Source: Lewinellaceae bacterium (lineage in GTDB: Bacteria > Bacteroidota > Bacteroidia > Chitinophagales > Saprospiraceae). From it: a stretch of 64,000 nt of DNA. The translations under genes and the position numbers were made by a program. The stretch lies in NCBI GenBank assembly GCA_020636435.1, contig JACJXX010000002.1, positions 434,001 through 498,000 on the forward strand. Direction: 5' to 3'. This document shows, one piece after another, positions 56,608-64,000 of this stretch; positions within the stretch are counted from its first letter, which is position 1; the number at the start of each line of letters is the position of its first letter. Under the pieces are notes generated by a model. It made no database searches. It was given only the letters and a program-made list of their open reading frames with translations, and was not told the DNA's origin.

Positions 56608-59192
56608 CCCCTCTTCCGCTCCGCCCTCCCAATCCTGTACCGAAGGCCCATATACACATTCCTCCCAAACACCGGCCCCCAAACCAGGGAGCTGTCGAAG
56701 TACGGCCCAAAGGGGTCATTACTTGAAATAATAGGATCAGCCTGCATAAAGTTGAACAGGTTTTCGGATCCGAGGTAAATTTCGAAGCGTTCTCCCCATT
56801 GCTTGCTCACCTGGGCGTTGGCCAGCAGAAAGTCCGGAGAATAATCCTGCCGCCGGAATTTCGGCGGGTTGGCGGCAGTAGAAGGTATGCGCTTGGCGCC
56901 CTGCCAGTTGAGCGTGAAATCGAACTTCCAGGCATTGCCTGTCTCGTAAGCCATATTGATAAAAGCGCGGTGGCGCGCCACCAGCGGCTTTTGCAATTCC
57001 CCGCCTGTGTATGCCACCTGCACGTCGTTGAAGCGGTACGCCAGGCGCACATCCCAACGAGGCAGCAAGGCCACATCCACCTGCGCCTGCAGGCTGGTGG
57101 ACCAGGAACGCCCCGGCAGGTTGTAAAAATGCAGCTCCTGCGGGTTCTGGTCGTAGTCCACCACCACCTGGTTGGCAAAGGTTGTATAAAAGGCGTCGAG
57201 GTTGAGCTCGGCCGGGCGCGCGCCCAACTCGAAGCCCTGGGTAAAGGTAAGGCCGTAATTCCAGGCCACCTCCGCGTCCAGGCCATAAGGCTTATCGTTA
57301 TCTTCGGAGTGGATCACGATATTGCGGGAAGAAGCCAGGGCGCCGATGTTTTCGGCTAGGATGCTGGCAGTGCGCTGGCCCCGCCCGGCGGAGGCGCGCA
57401 AAACAGCCTCATCGCTGAAGGCATAGCGCAGGTGAAGGCGGGGAGTAATAAAAGCGCCGAACAAATTGTGATAATCGGCCCGCAGGCCGGCGACGGCGGT
57501 AAATTGATCGCCCGGCTGATAAGTGTATTCGAAGAAGGCGCCCGGCGCCCATTCGTCGCGAACATACCCGGTGGCGGCCAGATCCTCGGTGTACCGGTCC
57601 CACTGGAAGCTGGCACCCGTTTTAAACCGGTGGCGGGTATCGCCGATGAGGCCCTGGTAGATGAGGTTGGCGTAAGCCGAACCCTGCTCGGCGTCGTAGT
57701 TGCGCAGGCCGAAGTAGGCATCCTGATCGTGGTATAAGCCCGACAGTTGCAATCCCAGGCTGGCGCCGGGCCTTTCCGGGAACACCTTGCCCATCTTGAA
57801 CCAGCCTTCCAGCCGGCGGGTGGTGATGCGGGCGCCCCAGTGGTGGTCGTGGCTGTCGTGGGCTTCCGGGTCGAAGCCGTGCTGGCCGCTGATCTCATCG
57901 AGGTAGGCTCCTTTGACGCCAAACTGCGCCTCCAGCCCGTTGTCGCCGCTGTATTTCCAGCGGTTCAGCACGATGTACTGCTCGCTGCCAGGCATATCCA
58001 TGAAGCCGTCGCCGTTGCGGTCAATATCCATCCCCATTTTCTGGTTCCGGGCGTGCAGCAGCAATCCGGAAGCCCAGTGCTCGCCGACGGGCTGGCTGAG
58101 GTTGAGGTTGCCTTCCAGGCGCCCCATCTGGTTGCCGTAGAGGTTGAGGTAGAGCCGGTCGCTGCGCTCCGGCTTGCGCAGTTCCACGTTGATCTGCCCC
58201 GTTATGCTTTCGAACCCGTTGACGACCGACCCCATGCCCTTGTTGAGCTGCATGCCTTCCACCCAGGGGCCGGCGGTGTAACCCAACCCATAGATGGCCG
58301 ACAGGCCGCGGACGTCGGGCATGTTTTCGCGGGTGATCTGCACATAAGGGCCAGCCAGCCCCAGCATTTCGATCTGCCGGGCGCCGGTCACCGCATCTGT
58401 AAAGGACACATCGACCGAGGGGGTGGTCTCGAAACTTTCCGACAGGTTGCAGCAGGCGGCTTTCATCATTTCTTTCTCTCCGATCTTTTGCACCTTGATG
58501 GGGTCGAGAAAGGAGGTTTCGGTCGTGCGGCGGCGGTAGGTGACTTCCACGGTATGCAGCAGGGCGCCGGAACGCAGGGTGATCTCCAGGTCGAAGTCCT
58601 CCTTCACCTGTATGGTATCCGATCCGAAACCGACATAACTGACCACCACTTGGTCGGTTTGGGCCACCCAGGGCATCTCGAAACGCCCTTCTTCATTGGT
58701 AGATGTGCCCTCGTTAGCGCCCAGCCACTGAATATTGGCGCCCGGCAGGGGCGTCCCCCGCCTTTTGCCCTCCGCTTCATAAACGATGCCGCCCAGGTAC
58801 GCCCGGACGGTATTGCCTTCTGCCCGGTGGGCGTTGCGGACCTCCTCGTTGCGGTATTTGCAGCAGGCGTGGAGCGAGGCGTAGGCTTCGTCCGGGGCCT
58901 TCATCTTGTCCGTATCGTGGCCGATATTTGCAATATTCCGGTGTAAATCTGCCTCGTCGAAAGGCTCGGGAGAAAGGGTCACGGCCAGGGTTTTGGTCGG
59001 GATGTCCCAATCTGCAAAGCGGATGCCCGCTGTTCCGAGGGCAGCATTTTCGATGCGCTCCTTGCACATGCCACAGACGCCATCGACGTGGATTCGGACG
59101 GTGTCGCCTGGGTGGTAAACGCCCTGGGCGGATAACGACGCGTATTGAAAAAGCGCTGTGGACAGGCACAGCCAGTAAATTATGGTTTTCAT
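56604..59192 (-). CDS. TonB-dependent receptor with N-terminal heavy-metal-associated domain
   Basis: 862 residues. Signal peptide to about 23 (LSAQG). An HMA-like domain with Cys40-x-x-Cys43 (VDGVCGMCKERIENAALG) follows, about 30-95. Then a carboxypeptidase-D-like domain (YLGGIVYEAEGKRRGTPLPG), a plug (GEKEMMKAACCNLSESFETT, RGLSAIYGLGYTAGPWVEGM) and a barrel to the end. The HMA domain suggests copper or related metal uptake, with the periplasmic domain handing metal on. Cys pairs around 108-120 (HACCKY) may also bind metal. The upstream Cys-rich gene at 59474 fits the same theme. Confidence 0.85.
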   Translation of the reverse strand: MKTIIYWLCLSTALFQYASLSAQGVYHPGDTVRIHVDGVCGMCKERIENAALGTAGIRFADWDIPTKTLAVTLSPEPFDEADLHRNIANIGHDTDKMKAPDEAYASLHACCKYRNEEVRNAHRAEGNTVRAYLGGIVYEAEGKRRGTPLPGANIQWLGANEGTSTNEEGRFEMPWVAQTDQVVVSYVGFGSDTIQVKEDFDLEITLRSGALLHTVEVTYRRRTTETSFLDPIKVQKIGEKEMMKAACCNLSESFETTPSVDVSFTDAVTGARQIEMLGLAGPYVQITRENMPDVRGLSAIYGLGYTAGPWVEGMQLNKGMGSVVNGFESITGQINVELRKPERSDRLYLNLYGNQMGRLEGNLNLSQPVGEHWASGLLLHARNQKMGMDIDRNGDGFMDMPGSEQYIVLNRWKYSGDNGLEAQFGVKGAYLDEISGQHGFDPEAHDSHDHHWGARITTRRLEGWFKMGKVFPERPGASLGLQLSGLYHDQDAYFGLRNYDAEQGSAYANLIYQGLIGDTRHRFKTGASFQWDRYTEDLAATGYVRDEWAPGAFFEYTYQPGDQFTAVAGLRADYHNLFGAFITPRLHLRYAFSDEAVLRASAGRGQRTASILAENIGALASSRNIVIHSEDNDKPYGLDAEVAWNYGLTFTQGFELGARPAELNLDAFYTTFANQVVVDYDQNPQELHFYNLPGRSWSTSLQAQVDVALLPRWDVRLAYRFNDVQVAYTGGELQKPLVARHRAFINMAYETGNAWKFDFTLNWQGAKRIPSTAANPPKFRRQDYSPDFLLANAQVSKQWGERFEIYLGSENLFNFMQADPIISSNDPFGPYFDSSLVWGPVFGRNVYMGLRYRIGRAERKRG

Positions 59193-59242
59193 AAGTGATA
59201 TTTTCCGTTGCTGAAATTCCGGGGTGTGTTCCTATTAGAATT

Positions 59243-59354
59243 GAGTGCGTGACAAAAAAGCGGGGTTGCGGCAGGGCAATCGAAGTCGAAAGTCGTCAGA
59301 CGACTCAAAGTCGTCAGACGACTGCCTTAAAACCCGCGAATATGTCACGCACTC
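59243..59354. mobile_element. 112-bp MITE-like element with 9-bp target duplication
   Basis: Terminal inverted repeats GAGTGCGTGACA (59243-59254) and TGTCACGCACTC (59343-59354), flanked by a perfect direct repeat ATTAGAATT (59234-59242 and 59355-59363), the expected footprint of a transposition event. The centre contains two copies of the palindrome GTCGTCAGACGAC. No coding capacity. Confidence 0.85.
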
Positions 59355-59473
59355 ATTAGAATTGATGCGTTGTTATACGGAATGGCAACTGCTCAATGGT
59401 TGATTGCCGCCATACCCGATAATGACAACAAATGAACCGCCCTTACAGCGAACGTGAACATTTAACAAAAATA

Positions 59474-59851
59474 TTATGCAAAAGGAGAGGTAGGCCGTCC
59501 TGTCTGCGGAGGATGCCAGATGAGGTGGTGGAAACCGGATTGATAGGGCATTACAGTAGGAGAAGGCTTTGCGGTTTCCGGAATAATGAGGGTTAGTTCA
59601 TGTTTTACAACCATGATCACCACCGGCGAATGGCAACAGGCGCAATGGCAGGAAGGCGGGCAATGGTTGCCCTGGGCGCCGTCATCCGGACTGTTTGGGC
59701 AGCAATGGCCATCGCCTTCCGGAAATTGATTGGCACGAGACTGCACATGAGCCATTTGCCCATGGCCACCAGTGGCGGCCGCTTCTCCGCAGGGCGCCTG
59801 AGAAAAGCTCAGCATCAGAATGGATAATATGACGGAAAGGGCTATTCGCAT
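59474..59851 (-). CDS. Cys/His-rich secreted protein (metal-associated, DUF6660-like)
   Basis: 125 residues with a signal peptide (ALSVILSILMLSFSQAPCG). The middle has HCCPNSPDD, NHCPPSCHCACCHSP, a dense set of metal ligands, and a C-terminal HHLIWHPPQTG. Bacteroidota relatives lie next to copper or iron uptake genes. It lies upstream of the HMA-TonB receptor on the same strand, with the MITE-like element between them. No enzymatic motif. Confidence 0.65.
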   Translation of the reverse strand: MRIALSVILSILMLSFSQAPCGEAAATGGHGQMAHVQSRANQFPEGDGHCCPNSPDDGAQGNHCPPSCHCACCHSPVVIMVVKHELTLIIPETAKPSPTVMPYQSGFHHLIWHPPQTGRPTSPFA

Positions 59852-59929
59852 ACGGCTGCAAAACTAAGGATTTGCTGATAAAATAGCAAGAGAGGCCCGA
59901 TGCCTCCTGTTCTTGTCTATGATAACACT

Positions 59930-59937
59930 TATCTTTG
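59930..59937 (+). promoter_or_regulatory. Candidate Bacteroidota -7 box
   Basis: TATCTTTG matches the TAnnTTTG consensus, 81 bp before the start of the 60018 gene; no clear -33 TTTG partner at the usual distance. Tentative promoter of the 60018-dapF pair. Confidence 0.3.
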
Positions 59938-60017
59938 CCCCACTATCAGGCCAAGTGCAAGGTTCACCCCTGGAGCCCGTCTTTTGACAGGCGAAGCTTG
60001 CGCTTCAAACAACTGTT

Positions 60018-60248
60018 ATGAACGAGAAAGAAGACAAAAAGGACCCCTTCGACGGCGAATACATCGGCAACATCTGGGGTTGGAAATTCTCCCTGTTCGG
60101 GGCGGCGCTGATGCTGTTCCTGTTGGCAGTCATTGCCTACCGGCACTACGCGCTGAAGGTGCCACTCGGCATTGAAGACCCCCTGAAGCAGGAAGCAGCC
60201 CGGGCCGATAGCAGCCGCACGGACACCATCGAGGCCATCGGCAAGTAA
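60018..60248 (+). CDS. Small single-pass membrane protein upstream of dapF
   Basis: 76 residues. Charged N-terminus (MNEKEDKKDPFDGEYIGN), one membrane segment (about 25-45; FSLFGAALMLFLLAVIAY) and a short charged tail. 12 bp before dapF, so probably co-transcribed. Similar small proteins precede dapF in related genomes from memory. Function unknown. Confidence 0.7.
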   Translation: MNEKEDKKDPFDGEYIGNIWGWKFSLFGAALMLFLLAVIAYRHYALKVPLGIEDPLKQEAARADSSRTDTIEAIGK

Positions 60249-60260
60249 AAAGCAACGCTC

Positions 60261-61064
60261 ATGCAAAAACTACCCTTTTACAAATACCAGGGCGCCGGCA
60301 ACGACTTCATTATGGTCGACCAGCGCGAATACCTGTACCTGCGGCGCAGCGATCCGGCCATTATCGCCCGGCTGTGCCACCGCAGGTTTGGCATTGGCGC
60401 CGATGGCCTCATCCTTTTGCAGAATCATCCGGAATTTGATTTCGAAATGGTGTATTTCAACGCCGATGGAGGCGAAGGCAGCTTATGCGGCAACGGCGGC
60501 CGCTGCATCGTGGCCTTCGCCCGGCAGTTGGGCATCATCGGCGAGCAATGCCGCTTCCTGGCCGTAGACGGCCCTCATGAAGCCCGCATCCGCCCCAACG
60601 GGTGGGTAGACCTCAAAATGAGCGATGTGAAAGAAGTAGAAAAGGGGGCCGGATTCTACTTCCTGAATACCGGCTCCCCCCACTATGTAGAGTTTGTGGA
60701 CGCATTGGAACAAACCGACGTCCTTCAGAGAGGGCGCGAGGTGCGCTACTCCGAGCGGTTTAAAACGGAAGGCACGAATGTCAACTTCGTAGCGCCCGCC
60801 GAAGAGGGCATCGCCGTCGCCACCTACGAGCGGGGCGTGGAAGATGAAACCCTTTCCTGCGGCACGGGCGTCACTGCTTCTGCCATTGCCCATTATATCC
60901 GGCAGCCGGGCCAGGGGCCGCAGGTTATTCCGATACAAACCAAAGGCGGCAGGCTGGAGGTGCGCTTCACCCCGATGGCCGATGGCTTCACCGATGTATG
61001 GCTTTGCGGCCCGGCAGAGCTGGTGTTTGAGGGGGCGGCAACCCATGACCCCATGAACCCATGA
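60261..61064 (+). CDS. dapF: Diaminopimelate epimerase
   Basis: 267 residues. Catalytic Cys76 in SLCGNGGRC and Cys200 in LSCGTGVTASA, with the N-terminal KYQGAGNDFIMVD motif. It converts LL- to meso-diaminopimelate for lysine and peptidoglycan synthesis in the cytoplasm. The C-terminus ends inside the start of a CCCATGAA minisatellite, so the last few residues (THDPMNP) are repeat-encoded and may vary between strains. Confidence 0.95.
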   Translation: MQKLPFYKYQGAGNDFIMVDQREYLYLRRSDPAIIARLCHRRFGIGADGLILLQNHPEFDFEMVYFNADGGEGSLCGNGGRCIVAFARQLGIIGEQCRFLAVDGPHEARIRPNGWVDLKMSDVKEVEKGAGFYFLNTGSPHYVEFVDALEQTDVLQRGREVRYSERFKTEGTNVNFVAPAEEGIAVATYERGVEDETLSCGTGVTASAIAHYIRQPGQGPQVIPIQTKGGRLEVRFTPMADGFTDVWLCGPAELVFEGAATHDPMNP

Positions 61065-61191
61065 AAACCATGAACCCATGAACCCATGAACCCATGAAAA
61101 CCATGAACCCATGAACCCATGAACCCATGAAAACCATGAACCCATGAACCCATGAAACCATGAACCCATGAAAACCATGAACCCATGAACC
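61045..61191. repeat. CCCATGAA minisatellite after dapF
   Basis: About 17 units of CCCATGAA with some AAAACCATGA variants. It begins inside the dapF coding region and ends in the gap to the isocitrate dehydrogenase stop. Same unit as at 19.29/20.66 kb. Confidence 0.92.
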
Positions 61192-61213
61192 CACACCCCT
61201 CCCCTCTGCTCCG

Positions 61214-62746
61214 CTACTCCCCCTGCCCCAGCGAGTACGCCCGTTCGCCGTTCATCTCGTAAAGGTTTTCGATCTTGATGAAGTTCAGGCCCGAATCGGC
61301 CAGGCGCTGCAGCAGGGCGATTACCTGATCGTAGGGAACTGCGGCGGTCTGTGCCATGCCGTTGCCGCCGGGCTTCAGCTTAGAACTTTGGGATACGAAG
61401 CGGCAGCGCCAGTGGTCGGTGCAAAAGGTTTCCGGAAAACCATTCGGATACACCTTTACGCCCCGGTTGGTGATCATCTTCAGTTGCAGGTGTTCGCCGG
61501 CGACCTCTTCCAGGGCCTGCCCCAGTTGATTGGGGTCGCGTTGGCCGGCAGCCCAGTCCAGGAATACATCGACTCCCACCAGTTTCTTGTCGATGACTGC
61601 CTGAGGCTTCACCTTTACTTCGATCGGCTTGGCTCCGTCTCCCAGGATAGCCGGCTTCAATGTCCGCGGCCCCTGGCCGAGGCGTTCAATAACAGCCTGC
61701 GTAAATTCCCGGGTGGTGGCCCGGAAGCGGGTAAAGTTCTCGTTGTAGAGGTCTGCGGTGTGGATGCCGTCTTCCAGCGTCCGCAGCAGGGCATTCATAA
61801 TGTGCTCGGCCACCCGCGGCTTGCCCAGGTGGGTGAGCATCATACAAGCAGCGTGGATCAGGCCGGAGGGGTTGGCCAGGCCCTTTCCGGCTATGTCGGG
61901 CGCCGAACCATGGATGGCTTCAAACATGGCAACCGTATTGCCGATGTTGGCCGAGCCGCCCAGCCCCACTGAGCCGGCAACCTGAGCGGTTATATCGGAG
62001 ACGATGTCCCCGTACAAGTTCAGCGTGACGATCACATCGAACTGGCCCGGCCGGGCGGCCAGCAGGGCGGAACCGATGTCGATGATATAGTGGTCGGATT
62101 GTATGTCGGGATATTCCTGCGCTACTTCGTCAAACACCTTGTGGAACAGGCCGTCGGTATGCTTCATGATGTTGTCCTTCGTCATGCAGGTCACTTTGCG
62201 CCGGCCGTAGGCACGGGCGTACTCGAAAGCATAGCGGATAACCCGTTCGCAGCCCGGCCGGGAGACGAGCTTCAGGCATTGTACCACTTCGGCGGTCTGC
62301 TGGTGTTCAATGCCGGCGTAGAGGTCCTCTTCATTTTCCCGCACCACCACCAGGTCCATATCCGGGAAGTTGCTCTCCACATAGGGCGCGTAAGCGCGGC
62401 AGGGGCGGACATTGGCGTACAAGCCCAGGGATTTCCGGATGGTCACGTTCAGGCTCTTGTAGCCGCCTCCCTGAGGCGTGGTGATGGGCCCTTTGAGAAA
62501 GGCGCGGTTGCGGCGCAGTACTTCCCAGGCTTCCGGGCTGATGCCGGAGGAGTGCCCCTGCAGGTAGACCTGTTCGCCAATCGTGGCGTGGTCGTATTCC
62601 AGCCCGGCGCCTGCGGCATCCAGAATGGATAAAGTAGATTCCATGATCTCCCTTCCGATGCCATCGCCGTAAGCAACAGTAATGCGAGCTGGGTGCTGTG
62701 TAGAAATAGAATGAGGCTGCGATTCTGAAACTGTTTGCATTTGCAT
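61214..62746 (-). CDS. Isocitrate/isopropylmalate-family dehydrogenase (isocitrate dehydrogenase type)
   Basis: 510 residues. N-terminal VAYGDGIGREIMESTLSILD, substrate motif YKSLNVTIRKSLGLYANVRP, VRENEEDLYAGIEHQQT, metal-binding block (VTLNLYGDIVSDITAQVAGS) and NAD(P)-binding GSAPDIAGKGLANPSG. The C-terminal extension of about 160 residues is like that of Thermus-type isocitrate dehydrogenases (about 495 residues). It oxidises isocitrate to 2-oxoglutarate in the TCA cycle. It ends just after the minisatellite. Confidence 0.9.
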   Translation of the reverse strand: MQMQTVSESQPHSISTQHPARITVAYGDGIGREIMESTLSILDAAGAGLEYDHATIGEQVYLQGHSSGISPEAWEVLRRNRAFLKGPITTPQGGGYKSLNVTIRKSLGLYANVRPCRAYAPYVESNFPDMDLVVVRENEEDLYAGIEHQQTAEVVQCLKLVSRPGCERVIRYAFEYARAYGRRKVTCMTKDNIMKHTDGLFHKVFDEVAQEYPDIQSDHYIIDIGSALLAARPGQFDVIVTLNLYGDIVSDITAQVAGSVGLGGSANIGNTVAMFEAIHGSAPDIAGKGLANPSGLIHAACMMLTHLGKPRVAEHIMNALLRTLEDGIHTADLYNENFTRFRATTREFTQAVIERLGQGPRTLKPAILGDGAKPIEVKVKPQAVIDKKLVGVDVFLDWAAGQRDPNQLGQALEEVAGEHLQLKMITNRGVKVYPNGFPETFCTDHWRCRFVSQSSKLKPGGNGMAQTAAVPYDQVIALLQRLADSGLNFIKIENLYEMNGERAYSLGQGE

Positions 62747-62861
62747 AGTAAATGAGTTTTATCCGGCCGCCCTGTCCACCATCAGAAAAAGGAGGCCAGA
62801 ATGTGATAGTTTCACTATCAACAAAGAATCGCAAACTCGGTTCGTGAAGAGGCGGGTTTTT

Positions 62862-63560
62862 TTATTTCCCGCCCGGAGCCGGCCCGTGAATGCAGCCCAG
62901 GGCGAAGGCAAAAAGCATTTCCACCACTTTGTCGAGATAGCCTTTCTCGTAGCGGATGTCGGTGAGGCGAGGCAGGTGTTGCGCGAAGTAAATGTTGTTG
63001 TTCGCCGTTTCCAGCAGGGTGCTCGCCAGAGAGCGGGGATAGGTAAACTTCGGGTCTATCTCCAGGATGATATCGGCGATCTTCCGGCACAAGGCTTTGT
63101 AAGACAGGAAGAACCCCTCTTTGTTTTCTTCGTCGATGTTTTTCTTGTGGTAGGCTTTAGTCCCTTCCGTAACCATGATGCGGTGCAGGGCTCCCGGATT
63201 CACGTAATCGACTGAAGTGCTTCGCTGAGAAGTGTCTACGATCACCTGAATGGCTACTTTCAACCTGTCTTCCGGGCCGGGGATGTTCATGGTAAAAAAA
63301 CCAACCCGGAACTTCATCCACTCCCAGTACCAGTTCACCAGGTATACAAACAGCAAGTGCTTATTCTCAAAATAACGGTAGATGGATGCCTCGGCGGAAC
63401 CGATCTGCTCGGCCAATTTCTTAAAAGTAAAACTTTCCAGCCCTATCTCGTCAATCAACAGGATGCTGTGCTGCACAATGCGGCGCCCGAGTTCCGTTTC
63501 TTCAGGGTTTTTGATGTAGAGGTTCTTATTGATGTCCAGGTTGACCGTTACCTTCAGCAT
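62862..63560 (-). CDS. TetR/AcrR-family transcriptional regulator
   Basis: 232 residues from MLKVTVNLDINKNLYIK; an upstream frame to 63656 adds unlikely text. N-terminal HTH: RIVQHSILLIDEIGLESFTF, KKLAEQIGSAEASIYRYFEN. The C-terminal ligand domain has no recognisable pattern. Divergent features are not adjacent; isocitrate dehydrogenase lies downstream. In related genomes such a regulator often precedes fatty-acid or oxidative genes, but no target is evident here. Confidence 0.85.
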   Translation of the reverse strand: MLKVTVNLDINKNLYIKNPEETELGRRIVQHSILLIDEIGLESFTFKKLAEQIGSAEASIYRYFENKHLLFVYLVNWYWEWMKFRVGFFTMNIPGPEDRLKVAIQVIVDTSQRSTSVDYVNPGALHRIMVTEGTKAYHKKNIDEENKEGFFLSYKALCRKIADIILEIDPKFTYPRSLASTLLETANNNIYFAQHLPRLTDIRYEKGYLDKVVEMLFAFALGCIHGPAPGGK

Positions 63561-63727
63561 GAGCAGCCAGTTTTTTAAGTGTGATCCTATTACTATACTA
63601 CAAAAAAAGGAGGGTTTGGTTCTCGAACTTTCAACCTGTTGGCAACAGCTATGCAATCTGTTATTGTCCCGGGCCGGAAATTATTGGCGTAAAAAAACCG
63701 CCGCCCGCAATATAAAGCGTCTCCGAG

Positions 63728-63886
63728 GGGGTCGTGCAAAAAGGGTTATCGTGTTTTTTGCCCGGAATTAAATTCTGCCCTCCGCCAAAAGTCCGAGCGC
63801 AATGGAAAATTGCACCCCGACAACGCGGCCGGCAATAAAACAAAATTTGGGCCTGTTTTTGGGGACAGTCCTTTTTGCACAACCCC
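63728..63886. repeat. Inverted-repeat-ended element, 159 bp
   Basis: GGGGTCGTGCAAAAAGG (63728-63744) and CCTTTTTGCACAACCCC (63870-63886) match at 16 of 17 positions in inverted orientation. The interior has no open frame. No clear target duplication, but the right end abuts the direct repeat TATCCAAATGACGCCCCT. Confidence 0.7.
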
Positions 63887-63959
63887 TATCCAAATGACGC
63901 CCCTCATTTATGAAGCGCCTCCGAGCCCAAATAAATTTGGGTATCCAAATGACGCCCCT
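63887..63959. repeat. 18-bp direct repeat pair
   Basis: TATCCAAATGACGCCCCT occurs at 63887-63904 and 63942-63959, separated by 37 bp containing the palindrome CCCAAATAAATTTGGG. Could be regulatory or part of a further element that continues outside the window. Confidence 0.65.
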
Positions 63960-64000
63960 GATTGGTTATCTTCAACAGCAACGCAATCTGCCAGAAGCAG

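Larger units (their letters stand above)
63561..64000. other. 440-bp gene-free end of window
   Basis: Contains an inverted-repeat element (63728-63886), a palindrome CCCAAATAAATTTGGG (63926-63941) and an 18-bp direct repeat (63887-63904 and 63942-63959). No gene is seen before the window ends. Confidence 0.55.

Noticed and set aside
632..64000. tRNA or rRNA genes
   Set aside because: None was recognised by eye; a dedicated scan (for example tRNA covariance models) was not possible here.

Overview
The window reads as a chromosomal segment from a GC-rich member of the Bacteroidota, most likely a Saprospiria-type marine or activated-sludge bacterium. Signs of this are the single-chain SecDF, several secreted proteins with type IX secretion (T9SS) C-terminal sorting domains, a 1732-residue multi-PKD surface protein, SusC/RagA-style TonB-dependent receptors, an ECF sigma factor next to a membrane partner, and Bacteroidota-type hypothetical lipoproteins. 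The placement is inferred from gene content only; no rRNA or tRNA gene was seen.

Layout. 0-6 kb: a cut-off membrane protein with a Gly-rich tail, a DUF1360-like membrane protein, a minus-strand trio (lipoprotein, PAP2_C phosphatase, GNAT-like protein) and a secreted cytochrome c/copper-monooxygenase-like protein. 6.2-11.9 kb: an accessory module bracketed by related palindrome arrays. It holds a formylglycine-generating-enzyme/C-type-lectin fold protein with a hypervariable-looking C-terminus, translationally coupled to a ROC-COR-TIR protein. The LRR half of that protein has been cut off by a short inverted-repeat element, and a frameshifted REP-associated tyrosine transposase (RAYT) lies nearby in a field of REP-like hairpins. 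12-19 kb: a TPR protein, a methyltransferase, SecDF and an M48 protease. 19.3-20.7 kb: an IS481-like element inside a minisatellite. 20.9-26.1 kb: the PKD giant. 26.1-35 kb: a debris-rich zone with a cas1-like relic, an internally deleted ATPase gene, a toxin-antitoxin pair, an IS4-type deletion derivative, three copies of a palindromic element, a sialate O-acetylesterase and two tandem secreted paralogues. 35.2-39.3 kb: an AT-rich island with an ECF sigma factor and membrane partner. 39.6-43.1 kb: an MmeI-like restriction-modification enzyme with an AT-rich central insert. 43.4-47.1 kb: a second LRR-ROC-COR-TIR gene carrying an in-frame hexanucleotide tandem repeat, plus a small partner gene. 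47.2-64 kb: an alpha-amylase stub, two TonB receptors (one with a heavy-metal CxxC domain), acyl-CoA carboxylase beta, an HtrA protease, DapF, isocitrate dehydrogenase and a TetR regulator, separated by a 42-bp VNTR and more inverted-repeat elements.

How it fits together. Housekeeping genes (secDF, dapF, isocitrate dehydrogenase, carboxylase, HtrA) are interleaved with conflict genes (two TIR-ROCO proteins, an MmeI-like enzyme, a PIN toxin pair, a cas1-like relic) and with many small palindromic elements. The strongest candidate for an undescribed system is the coupled TIR-ROCO plus FGE/lectin pair at 6.5-10.2 kb. Its lectin C-terminus looks like the variable region of a diversity-generating retroelement, although no reverse transcriptase or template repeat was found here. 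Other notable signals are a 64-bp hairpin segment found in opposite orientations in two copies of one element, and a likely specificity-module swap in the MmeI-like enzyme. Several single-base frameshifts could be real decay or sequencing errors.
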